A DNA stretch of 64,000 nt from the NCBI RefSeq assembly GCF_006483455.1, contig NZ_PPPU01000007.1, positions 98,708 to 162,707 of the forward strand, written 5' to 3'. The translations under genes were made by a program, and so were the position numbers. Positions 28,686-37,700 of the stretch are shown one piece after another; the stretch's first letter is position 1, and each line of letters opens with the position of its first letter. Source of the stretch: Methylomonas koyamae (GTDB lineage Bacteria > Pseudomonadota > Gammaproteobacteria > Methylococcales > Methylomonadaceae). Below the pieces are notes generated by a model that did no database searches, was not told the origin of the DNA, and worked only from the letters and a program-made list of their open reading frames with translations.

Positions 28686-30767
28686 TTAAAATTGCCAGCG
28701 CAAGGTGCCGTAGACCTCGCGTTGTACGGCGGTTGCGGTGGAAAATAGATCGGAACCGTATTCGAAATGGTAACTGTCGAGCAGATTGCGCCCGACCAAC
28801 GCCAATTCCAAGCCGGAGCCCAGATCCCAAGCCAAGCGTGCGTCGAGATCCTGATAGCCTTGAGTAAAGCTCCGATTGGTGACGGTGGAACTGACGAAAC
28901 GCCAATTCAAATCCAGTTTCAGTTGCGGAGTAATATCGTACATCGACCAGAGCATGGCTTTGTGCACCGGATAGCTGCTACGGTCACTGACGACGACACT
29001 GGCCGGCACGCCGTTGCCCGGACGGACGCGGTCTTCCTCGTGGCTGTAGTTGGCTTTTAGTTTCCACTTGTCGGAAACCTGCCAATCCAAACTGACCTCG
29101 CCGCCGTAGACTTCGGCAATGCCCAAATTGCTCAGGCCGGTACTCACCAATACGTAACTTGCCGGCGGCACGATTTTGAAACTGTTACTAATCGAATAAC
29201 TGGTGAAGTCGTCGTATTTGTAATGGTAAAGCGCGATGTCGGCGCTGAGCTGCGAAGTTATTTGGCCGCGCCAACCCAGTTCGAAGCCGAGCATTTTTTC
29301 GGCTTCAAGGTCGGGATTACCGACCAAGCCGGTGATCATGGGTACCGGCAACCCGGGCTGCGGCGGCTGCAGATGCAGGCTGTACGAGATATTTTGTTCC
29401 ACCCAGTTCGGTGTTCTGACCGAACGCGATACCGAGGCCCAGAAAGAATTGCGGTCGTCCGGCGTCCATAACAGACGGGCGTTGGGCTGAACTTCGAAAT
29501 CGGTGACCGGGTTGTGTTCGACTTTGCCGCCCAATGTCAAACGCCAGCGGTCCGGGACCAGACTGATTTCGTCTTGCGCAAAGAAACTATAAATTCGATC
29601 AGTCCGTTGCGGTGCGCTCATCGAAATTTGCGGACTGTTTTCAAAGTCATTGAGGTTGAAGCGCAAACCGGTCCCCCACAACAGCAGGTGGCGATCGTCC
29701 AGTTTATAGTTGTGCTGAAAGTCGATATCGAAACTATCGATCTGGTATTGAGAGTTCAGAAACGGCGATTTTCGGCTGTGCCGGTCCCAATACATCCGCA
29801 CGACGGTAGTGGAGTCGGTGCCCTGGTGGTGTTCCCAGCGGCCTTGCAAATAGTGGCCGGAGAATTGTTGGTTGGCAGGTAGTAGTTGGGAGTAGGGTGG
29901 TGCCATCACCGGCGTCAGATTGGCCGTTAAGGCCGGAAACTCAACCGGTGCGCCATTACTGTCGCCGATAAATGCGTCTCCCTGGATACTCAGCTTATTG
30001 GCAATATCGAAGGCTTTGTCGTAGCGAAAGCCGACTTTGCTCATATCGCCTTCGTCGCCGGCCTGACGAGACGATTCCCGGGTTCTGGAGTCGCCGTAAT
30101 CCGAGTGGCGGGCGTAGACTTTTAAATAGGCCTCGTCGCCCAAATCGACGCCGTAACGGACGCCGCCGCCGTAGCGCTGAGTGCCGACTTGGCCGCTCAA
30201 TAAAGCGCCTTGGGTGTTGTTTGCGGTTTTGGTGATGATATTGATTACGCCGTTTACCGCGTTGGCTCCCCATAGGCTGGCGCCGGGACCGCGAATTACT
30301 TCAATGCGCTCAATGTCCTCCATCATCACGTCCTGCTGGTCCCACCAGACGCCGGAGAACAGCGGGTTGTAAACACTGCGGCCGTCTACCAGCACCAGCA
30401 ATTTATTGGCAAACTGGGTATTGAAGCCGCGCACCGAAACCGCCCATTTGTTGCCGTCGACTTTGGCTACATTCAAGCCGGGGACCACCCGCAACGCTTC
30501 GGGAATCGTAGCGGCCCCGCTGCGGCGGATGTCTTCGTTGCTCAGCACGTAAATCGCTGCCGGCACATGGCTGAGGTCGGTCGACGTTTTCATCACAGAC
30601 GTCACGTCCAGATTCAACAACTGCTCGACGCTCAGCGCTGTCAAATCCGGCAGATTTTCGTCGTCCGGGGATTGATTGGCCGCTTCGGCGAACTGAGTGG
30701 CGGCCGACCAGGCCATTACCAGGGCCAACGTCGCCGGAGTCAAGGGGTGGTATGCCTTACTTAACAT
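28686..30767 (-). CDS. TonB-dependent outer membrane receptor (YfiR-associated class)
   Basis: A 693-residue receptor with signal peptide, then the segment LTALSVEQLLNLDVTSVMK, a plug domain (about 60-175: IPEALRVVPGLNV, SVRGFNTQFANKLLVLVDGR, IEVIRGPGASLWGANAVNG) and a beta-barrel ending in TLRWQF with the terminal aromatic. DVTSV near residue 54 could serve as TonB box. The ligand cannot be read. The class with this N-terminal segment is often next to YfiR-like and GGDEF genes, as recalled, not searched. It starts 10 bp after the other receptor gene and is followed 17 bp later by the YfiR-type gene. Confidence 0.91.
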   Translation of the reverse strand: MLSKAYHPLTPATLALVMAWSAATQFAEAANQSPDDENLPDLTALSVEQLLNLDVTSVMKTSTDLSHVPAAIYVLSNEDIRRSGAATIPEALRVVPGLNVAKVDGNKWAVSVRGFNTQFANKLLVLVDGRSVYNPLFSGVWWDQQDVMMEDIERIEVIRGPGASLWGANAVNGVINIITKTANNTQGALLSGQVGTQRYGGGVRYGVDLGDEAYLKVYARHSDYGDSRTRESSRQAGDEGDMSKVGFRYDKAFDIANKLSIQGDAFIGDSNGAPVEFPALTANLTPVMAPPYSQLLPANQQFSGHYLQGRWEHHQGTDSTTVVRMYWDRHSRKSPFLNSQYQIDSFDIDFQHNYKLDDRHLLLWGTGLRFNLNDFENSPQISMSAPQRTDRIYSFFAQDEISLVPDRWRLTLGGKVEHNPVTDFEVQPNARLLWTPDDRNSFWASVSRSVRTPNWVEQNISYSLHLQPPQPGLPVPMITGLVGNPDLEAEKMLGFELGWRGQITSQLSADIALYHYKYDDFTSYSISNSFKIVPPASYVLVSTGLSNLGIAEVYGGEVSLDWQVSDKWKLKANYSHEEDRVRPGNGVPASVVVSDRSSYPVHKAMLWSMYDITPQLKLDLNWRFVSSTVTNRSFTQGYQDLDARLAWDLGSGLELALVGRNLLDSYHFEYGSDLFSTATAVQREVYGTLRWQF

Positions 30768-30777
30768 GGTCGGGAGC

Positions 30778-32760
30778 TCAGAAAGTCAATTGGAATTTCA
30801 AACGAAGCTCCCTGCCGTTCATGCGGATGATGTCTACTTGGTCGCTGACCCCCGGCATTTGCGGGTGAATATCGAACAGATTATAGATGCCGAAAGAGGT
30901 GTCCAGGCCTCGGATGATTTTATCCGAACTCAGGTTGACGTTCACCAGATTGTAAGCGTCGGCAAAGCTGCCGGCATAATCCAGTTTGCGCCGGTCGATG
31001 AAGATGTTTTCGATCCCCAGCGTTAGATTGTCGTTAAAAAAGGATTCGGCGTAATGCAATTTAAACAGGTTTTGCGGCGAGTAGGCGGCCCAAGTGCCGT
31101 GCAGATTCTCGTTAGTCAGTAGATTGTAGGTATATGAGGCTTTTAGCAACCGGCCATTGTTCCAACGTTTTTCCGCTTCCAACTCGATGCCGTAAGCGTG
31201 GTAGCGACCGTAATTTTGCACCGAATAATCGCCGTTGATGTCGTCTGTGACTGGACGGCCCTGCAGCAATTGAGAGATATCGTTGTAAAACACCGAACTT
31301 AGCAGCCGCAACCCGCTGTTGCCGCGCCATTCGGCGACGGCTTCGTAGCTTTTGATCTGCTCTTCGCGCATGTCGGGGTTGGCGACGAACCCAAACGCAT
31401 TGTAGTCGCGTTCCCAGGAGTTGGGTGCCCGAAAGGTCGAGCTGTACAGCAGTTTAAACTGGGTGTTATCCAAAGGGCTCCAAATCAAGCCGAGCCGCGG
31501 GTTGGCCTGCATACTGTTCAGCATATGGTGGTAGTCGAGGCGGGCGCCGGCGCTGAAAATCAGATCGTCCAGGATCTGGATATCGTCCTGCAGATAAGCT
31601 TCCAGCCGGTGGCCGCTACGCCGGCTTTGGACGTAGGAGAAGTAAGGGTCAATGTCGTGATTAACCAGGGACTGACGCTGGTCGTATTGGTATTCCAACC
31701 CCATGATGACGTGGTGGCCGTCGATCGGCGAAAAGGTCAATTGCGCTTCGCCGCCCCACCAGCGGCCGCTGGCGAAATCGTGGTTGATGACCCGTGTTCC
31801 GTCGACCAGATAAGCCTGATCGGCATGGTAACCGTAGCCTTGGTAAAAGCCTTTAACTTGTAGCTTGCTGGTGTCGCTGAAGTTTTTTTCGTATTTGAGA
31901 TTGGTGAAAAATTGTTTGTCCTCGGTGAAGTATTGCTGGTCGTTGAATACGGCATCGAATGATGCGGTCGGTACCCGTTTAAAACGATTGACATAACCGC
32001 CGCTCAACGTGAATTCTTCGAAGGTGAACTTACCGAACAAGCGGTCGGAGCGTTCGTCATCCATGTTGTGGGCGACACCATAGTTGGTCTCGGGGGCATC
32101 AAATCCCGGAAAATACAAGTTTTCCACACCGGCGCTATCGAAATGCGACGCCGAAAACAGCAAGTCGGCACCGTTGTCCAGCGTCTTGCCGTAACTGACT
32201 CGGCCCTTGTAGGTTTCGAAAGTGCCGATTTCCCCGGCCAATTGCGCGCCGTTGACCGCCTGGCCTTTTTTGGTGACGACGTTGATCATGCCCAAAAACG
32301 CATTGGCGCCATAGATAGAAGAACCCGAACCCGGCACATATTCGATGTGGTCCACCAAGTCCAGGTCCAGCATGAACTCCTGCGCGATGTAGCCGCCGTC
32401 GTAGATGTTTTCGTTCATTCGCTGGCCGTCGATCATCAGCAAAATCCGCGAATTGTAGTCGCCGCTACGCATGAAACCGCGCGCACCAAGAAAACTGTAG
32501 TTGCGGTCGTTACTGGTGAACAGCCCGCGCAGACTGTTTAACGCTTCCGCGAGGGTGCGCCAGCCGAAGGTGCGAATGTCTTTTGCGGTCAAGATCGAAA
32601 TTGACGTGGGAGCCTGACTGGTTTTTTCGCCAAGACGCGACGCACTGATGATGTCAAGTTTCAATAATTCTTCGATCGACAGATTGGTGAAATCTTCACG
32701 GGTCGCTTCATTGGCGAAGGCCGTCGAGGCGAAGAATGACGCCGCAATCAGTTTACGCAT
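30778..32760 (-). CDS. TonB-dependent outer membrane receptor, first gene of operon
   Basis: A 660-residue receptor. MRKLIAASFFASTAFA is a short signal peptide; FTNLSIEELLKLDIISASR follows, parallel to the segment in the second receptor. The plug has ISILTAKDIRTFG, RILLMIDGQRMNENIYDGG and IEYVPGSGSSIYGANAFLG; the barrel ends in LRLKFQLTF. It differs clearly from its neighbour, so this is an old divergence and not a fresh duplication. No Shine-Dalgarno sequence is evident before the ATG. The upstream 300 bp should hold the operon promoter; an imperfect inverted repeat lies there. Confidence 0.91.
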   Translation of the reverse strand: MRKLIAASFFASTAFANEATREDFTNLSIEELLKLDIISASRLGEKTSQAPTSISILTAKDIRTFGWRTLAEALNSLRGLFTSNDRNYSFLGARGFMRSGDYNSRILLMIDGQRMNENIYDGGYIAQEFMLDLDLVDHIEYVPGSGSSIYGANAFLGMINVVTKKGQAVNGAQLAGEIGTFETYKGRVSYGKTLDNGADLLFSASHFDSAGVENLYFPGFDAPETNYGVAHNMDDERSDRLFGKFTFEEFTLSGGYVNRFKRVPTASFDAVFNDQQYFTEDKQFFTNLKYEKNFSDTSKLQVKGFYQGYGYHADQAYLVDGTRVINHDFASGRWWGGEAQLTFSPIDGHHVIMGLEYQYDQRQSLVNHDIDPYFSYVQSRRSGHRLEAYLQDDIQILDDLIFSAGARLDYHHMLNSMQANPRLGLIWSPLDNTQFKLLYSSTFRAPNSWERDYNAFGFVANPDMREEQIKSYEAVAEWRGNSGLRLLSSVFYNDISQLLQGRPVTDDINGDYSVQNYGRYHAYGIELEAEKRWNNGRLLKASYTYNLLTNENLHGTWAAYSPQNLFKLHYAESFFNDNLTLGIENIFIDRRKLDYAGSFADAYNLVNVNLSSDKIIRGLDTSFGIYNLFDIHPQMPGVSDQVDIIRMNGRELRLKFQLTF

Positions 32761-33063
32761 TGAGTATACAGATCGATTCTGGGTGAATTCATTGACTCGA
32801 GTGTCTGCTAGCGGGATATCAATTTGGGTAACAGTAGTTGAAGCTCAATTGTGTAAGGGTTAGCAGATACTCAAAATGCGATTAGATTGCCAGATTTCGA
32901 GTTTTTGGCGAACGGTTTCCCGCCAAACCGTGCAACCTACCGCAGATTTTCACATTCGATTCCAAATAGTACTAAAAAATTGTGTTTAGCTTGGCTGTCT
33001 GCGCCAAGACCTAGAGTTTTATCGAGCGGCACGAAATTCGGTTTGGGTGGGCTGCGAGTGTAT
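32761..33063. other. intergenic region upstream of the TonB-YfiR-kinase operon
   Basis: About 300 bp without a convincing gene. It is AT-richer than its surroundings and should contain the leftward operon promoter. The only structure I see is the inverted repeat at 32799-32872; the right part joins the broken-gene scar. Confidence 0.5.
32799..32872. repeat. inverted repeat in operon promoter region
   Basis: GAGTGTCTGCTA (32799-32810) and TAGCAGATACTC (32861-32872) pair at 11 of 12 positions, with 50 bases between. It lies 39-112 bp upstream of the first receptor's start codon. It could be two half-sites for a regulator or a stem in the leader RNA. Confidence 0.4.
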
Positions 33064-33243
33064 TTATGTACCGGGATTGTGGAGTCCCGCATAAACCCGA
33101 TCTGCCGCAATTAAAGCGCCTTCAAGATAACCGCCCTGGTCGACGGCTGTTTCGCTGCCGGAAAAATATAACTTATCGTTCCACAGGTTTAGTTGCAGCC
33201 AGTGCTGACCGTAAATGGGGTGGGTAATCGGCGCTACGCTGTC
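33064..33243 (-). pseudogene. C-terminal remnant of a flavin amine oxidase
   Basis: Leftward reading to the TAA at 33064-33066 gives about 60 residues containing THPIYGQHWLQ, LYFSGSETAVDQGGYLEGAL and IAADRVYAGLHNPGT. FSGSET...GGYLEGA is the conserved FAD-binding C-terminus of flavin monoamine oxidases. Nothing of the remaining 400 or so residues, including the N-terminal Rossmann motif, is found to the right, where a SUMF1-type fragment on the opposite strand begins. It is therefore a deletion remnant. Confidence 0.72.
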
Positions 33244-33251
33244 GGCGTCCG

Positions 33252-33887
33252 TTGCCGCGAAACGCTCCCGGCTCCAGGGCCTTCTGGCTGGCCGTGATGG
33301 GCGGCGACAATCCCAGCGGCTTTGAGGACAGCCTGGAACATCCGGTCGAGCAAGTCAGTTGGGCTGATGTTCAACGCTTCATCGAAAAGTTGAATCAGCT
33401 GATTCCCGGCTTGACGGCGCAATTGCCCAACGAAGCACAATGGGAATATGCCTGCCGGGCCGGCACGACCACACCGTTTTCATTTGGGGCTAATATCACG
33501 CCGAAGCAGGTCAACTACGATGGCAACTATCCGTATGCTGACGGCGAAAAAGGCCTGTATCGTGAAAAGACTGTGCCGGTAAAATCGCTGCCGGCCAACC
33601 CGTGGGGTTTTTACGAAATGCACGGCAATGTGTGGGAATGGTGTCAGGATGTGTGGCAAACAGACCTCGGTACGGCAGCGGTGGTCGATCCGCTGACACA
33701 GGCGGACGCAGACACGGGCGGCGCCCGCGTGTTGCGCGGCGGCTCGTGGTACGGCGGCGGCGGGGATTTGCGCTCCGCCGTCCGCGGCCACTACCGGCCC
33801 AATTATCGCGGCGACGGCATCGGTTTCCGTCTTGCCCTAGGTCATGCTGAGCTCAGGCCGGCGGCGGAGCCGGGTCAATCAAGCTGA
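33252..33887 (+). pseudogene. SUMF1/formylglycine-generating-enzyme-fold protein, N-terminus missing
   Basis: About 200 residues that correspond to the C-terminal two thirds of a SUMF1 domain: FWLAVMGGDNPSGF, HPVEQVSWADVQRFIEKLN, RLPNEAQWEYACRAG-type segment (here QLPNEAQWEYACRAG), NPWGFYEMHGNVWEWCQD, ARVLRGGSWYGG and GIGFRLAL. The usual beginning with the signal peptide and the VT..EVT strands is absent, the frame is closed by TAA at 33225-33227, and only a TTG (33252) or an internal GTG/ATG could start it. The Cys pair that makes formylglycine in true FGE is missing (GGSWYGGGGDLRS). Probably a fragment, possibly still translated. Confidence 0.7.
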
Positions 33888-33973
33888 GCCCTTACGGACA
33901 GCGGCGTTGCGGAGTAGCCGCGGTCGGGACGGGCGGTAGTTGCCAATTAACAGGCAAGCGTTGTCATATTGAC

Positions 33974-34002
33974 ATTGTTCCCGTACGACAAGTGGGAACA
34001 AT
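33974..34002. repeat. hairpin between SUMF1 fragment and toxin-antitoxin module
   Basis: ATTGTTCCC (33974-33982) and GGGAACAAT (33994-34002) form a perfect 9-bp stem with an 11-base loop. It resembles the GTTCCCAC core of the REP-like unit at 63531. Just to its left TGTCATATTGACA (33962-33974) is a second small inverted repeat. Confidence 0.45.
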
Positions 34003-34048
34003 ACAAGACAAATTGCAATCGACGATTTAAAAACGCTGTTGCAGTGTG

Positions 34049-34070
34049 TAGACTAAGTTAACTTAGTCTA
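34049..34070. promoter_or_regulatory. perfect 22-bp palindrome, likely toxin-antitoxin operator
   Basis: The sequence TAGACTAAGTT followed by its exact reverse complement occupies 34049-34070, ending 12 bp before the antitoxin start. Phd-type antitoxins bind such palindromes to repress their own operon; assignment to this antitoxin rests on position. Confidence 0.62.
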
Positions 34071-34082
34071 TTAGGGGTGAAG

Positions 34083-34340
34083 ATGGCTACCGTCAATATT
34101 CATGAAGCTAAAACCCATTTATCGCGCTTGGTCGATCAGGCCGCAAGCGGCGAATCGTTTGTGATTGCCAAGGCCGGCAAACCCATGGTCAGAGTCTGTG
34201 CGCTGGATAGCCCGCAAGCCGGACAAGTCCGGCGGACAGGTTTCATGGTCGGCCAGATTCAAGTGCCGGAGGATTTCGACACCATGGGCAGCGACGAGAT
34301 TGCCGGCTTGTTCGGTAGCAGCGATGAAACTGCTGCTTGA
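34083..34340 (+). CDS. Phd/YefM-family antitoxin
   Basis: An 85-residue protein starting MATVNIHEAKTHLSRLVDQA, followed by GESFVIAKAGKPMVRV, the standard Phd/YefM DNA-binding N-terminal fold. The variable C-terminal part (about 50-85) should wrap the toxin. ATG at 34083 has a good GGGGTGAAG upstream; GTG at 34077 is less likely. It overlaps the PIN toxin gene by 17 bp, giving coupled translation, and its operator-like palindrome lies 12 bp upstream. Confidence 0.9.
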   Translation: MATVNIHEAKTHLSRLVDQAASGESFVIAKAGKPMVRVCALDSPQAGQVRRTGFMVGQIQVPEDFDTMGSDEIAGLFGSSDETAA

Positions 34341-34710
34341 TACCCATCTGCTGTTGTGGACTGCAGGGATGCCGAACAAACTGAGCCCGGCAGCGCGGCA
34401 ATGGCTGGAAAATCCAGAGCACGAATTGGTTTTCAGTGCCGCCAGTTTATGGGAAATTGGGATCAAGCGCGGCTTGGGGCGGAGCGATTTTCTGGTTGAC
34501 GCGCGCTTATTGCGGCGCGGATTGCTGGATAACGGTTACAACGAATTACCGATCAAAAGCGAACACGCAGTGTTTATCGACAGTTTGCCCGCCATTCATA
34601 AAGATCCGTTCGACCGCATGTTGGTGGCTCAGGCCAGTGTCGAGGGTTTTTTGCTGCTGACAGCCGATAGTACGGTTGCCCAGTATCCCGGGCCGGTACG
34701 TTTGGTTTGA
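34324..34710 (+). CDS. PIN-domain toxin (VapC-like ribonuclease)
   Basis: A 128-residue PIN protein. It begins MKLLLDTHLLLW with Asp6; Glu44 in SLWEIGIK, Asp97 in KDPFDRMLVAQA and Asp115 in LLTADS complete the acidic metal site. The HLLLW and KDPFDR forms mark the subgroup usually paired with Phd/YefM-type antitoxins, as here. It should cleave RNA when freed from the antitoxin. A longer upstream frame reads through the antitoxin gene and is ignored. All catalytic residues are present, so the toxin appears functional. Confidence 0.9.
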   Translation: MKLLLDTHLLLWTAGMPNKLSPAARQWLENPEHELVFSAASLWEIGIKRGLGRSDFLVDARLLRRGLLDNGYNELPIKSEHAVFIDSLPAIHKDPFDRMLVAQASVEGFLLLTADSTVAQYPGPVRLV

Positions 34711-34769
34711 TTTGGCGTCTTTGAGCGCCGGCCACGTATAATTCCCGCCTTTTATCTTCTTGTCGAATC

Positions 34770-37700
34770 ATGTCCGTTCAGCCACAAATTAAACTTCTGG
34801 CACAGCAATTATCCGGCGCAATGAGTGCCGACAGGCATTCGCTCAAACGCCAGCTTGACCGCTTGCGCAACGAGGTGGGCAAAGGCAAGGAAGTAGGCGG
34901 GCAACTCCAGCAACTGGCCGACAAGATCGAACGTTCCGTAGGTCGTTGTAACCAGCGGCGGGCGTCGGTTCCGGTTATCCAGTATCCGGATTTACCGGTC
35001 AGCGGCAAGAAGGACGAGATTGCAGAGCTGATTAAGAGCAATCAAGTAACGATAGTCTGCGGCGAGACCGGCTCGGGCAAGACCACTCAGCTGCCGAAGA
35101 TTTGTCTGGAAATTGGCCGCGGCGTGACCGGCATGATCGGCCACACCCAGCCCAGAAGGATTGCGGCGCGCACCGTTGCCGACCGCATCGCCGAGGAGTT
35201 GGGCCAGGCCATCGGCAACACCGTCGGTTACAAGGTGCGCTTCCATGACCAGACCGCGCCGAATTCGCTGGTCAAGTTGATGACCGACGGTATTTTGCTG
35301 GCCGAGACCCAGAACGACCGCTACTTAAACCAATACGACACGCTGATCATAGATGAGGCGCACGAGCGCAGTCTGAATATCGACTTTTTGCTGGGTTATC
35401 TGCGCTGGCTGTTGCCGAAGCGGCCGGATTTGAAGGTGGTGATTACTTCGGCGACCATCGACCCGGAGCGTTTTGCCAAGCATTTTAACGGCGCGCCGAT
35501 CGTCAACGTCTCCGGCCGCACCTATCCGGTGGATGTTCGTTATCGGCCCATCGAGTTGATCGAGGAAGACGATGAGACCTCCGCCGACTTGCAGCAGGCG
35601 ATACTGGATGCGGTCGACGAGCTATACCGGGATTTGCGCGGCGACATTTTGATTTTCCTGAGCGGCGAACACGAGATCCGCGAGACCACCGAATCCTTGC
35701 GCAAGTCGCATAACAACGGCCGCTACGAGGTGTTGCCGCTGTATTCCAAACTCAGCGTCGCCGAGCAGGAGCGGGTGTTCAAACCGTCCGGCAACAAGCC
35801 GCGTATTGTGCTGGCCACCAACGTCGCCGAGACTTCGCTGACCGTGCCGGGCATTCGCTGCGTGATCGATTCCGGCCATGCCCGCATCAGCCGCTACAGC
35901 GCCAAGAGCAAGATTCAGCGCTTGCCGATCGAGCGCATCTCGCAAGCCAGCGCCAATCAAAGGGCAGGGCGTTGCGGCCGGGTCGCGGAAGGCATTTGTA
36001 TTAGGCTGTATTCCAAGGAAGATTATCTGGCGCGGCCGGAATTCACCGATCCGGAGATTTTAAGAACCAATCTGTCGTCGGTGATATTGCAGATGGCGGC
36101 CTTGAAGCTGGGCGACATCGAGGAGTTTCCCTTCGTCGAGCCGCCCGACGAAAAAATGGTCCGCGACGGCAAGACCTCGTTGTTCGAGGTCGATGCGCTG
36201 GACAAGCAAGGCAATCTGACCGACACCGGCCGGCAATTGGCGAAGATTCCGACCGACCCGAAACTGGCGCGGATGCTGTTGGCCGCGGCGCAATTGGGTT
36301 CGCTGCACGAAGTGGCGATCATCGTTTCGGCGCTCAGCATCCAGGACCCACGCGACAAGCCGGCCGATAAATTGCCCCAAGCCGAAGCCAAACACGCCCA
36401 ATTCAAAGCCGAGGATTCGGACTTTTTGACGCTGTTGAACCTGTGGAATGCCTTCGAGGAACAGAAGAAACATCTGACCAACTCCAAACTGCGCAAGTAT
36501 TGCCAGGACAACTTTTTGTCCTATATCCGCATGCGCGAATGGCACGACATCCACGCCCAGATCATGCAGGTAGCGCGCGGCGATCTGGGCCTGAAGACCG
36601 CCGGCAATCCGGCCAATTATGAACAAATCCATATGGCCTTGCTGCCGGGTTTGCTGTCCAACATTGGTTTCAGACATGAGCAATATGAATATCTGGGTGC
36701 GCGCGGCCTGAAGTTTTTCATCTTCCCCGGTTCCGGCCAGCACAAGGCGCGGCCCAAGTGGATCATGGCCGCCGAGCAGGTCGAGACCAGCAAGGTCTAC
36801 GCCCGCACCGTCGCCAAGATCGAGCCGGAATGGATAGAGGCTTGCGCCCAGCACTTGGTCAAACGCAATTATTACGACCCGCATTGGGAGAAAAACGCCG
36901 GCCGTTGCGGCGTTTATGAGCGGACTTTGCTATACGGCTTGACCTTGACCGCCAAGCGCAAAGTGCCTTACGAAAACGTCGATCCCAAGGCGGCGCGGGA
37001 GATGTTCATCCGCCATGCGCTGGTCAATCAGGATTACCATTCCAACGCGCCGTTTTTTAAAGCCAACGAGAAGCTGCTGGAGGAGGTGGGTTATATCCAG
37101 CACAAGGGCCGCCGCGTCGATTTGATCGAAGACGAGGAGTGGCTATACCAGTTTTACGACAAGAAACTGCCGGCCGAAATCGTCAGCGGCATTACCTTGG
37201 ACCAGTGGCGCAAGCAGGTCGAGCGCGACAATCCCAAGATTCTGTTCCTGACCAAAGAAGACCTGACCCGCACCGACGACAACCAAATCAACGACTGGGA
37301 TTTTCCGGACAGCAAGAAAGTTGGCGATTTGACCATCGAGTTGCATTACCGCTTCGAGCCAGGCCACGACGAGGACGGCGTTACCGCGATCGTGCCGGTA
37401 CACCAGCTCAACCAGATTCGGCAAACCCCGTTCGATTGGCTGGTGCCGGGTATGCTGGAGGAAAAGGTCGTGGCATTGATCAAGGGCCTGCCCAAGCATC
37501 TGCGCAAACATTTCGTGCCGGTGCCGAACACCGCCAAGGCTTGTCTGGAAATCGAGCCGGATTTCAAAGGTTCGCTGTACGAATGGCTGAGTAACCGCTT
37601 GCGCAAGTTAACCGGCGAGGCGATTCCGCTCAACGAGTGGCAGCCGGACGCCTTGCCCGAGCATTTGAAAATGAACTTTCGGGTGGTGGACGATGCCGGC

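Noticed and set aside
33252..33887. Functional formylglycine-generating enzyme
   Set aside because: The N-terminal third is missing and the catalytic Cys pair is absent.
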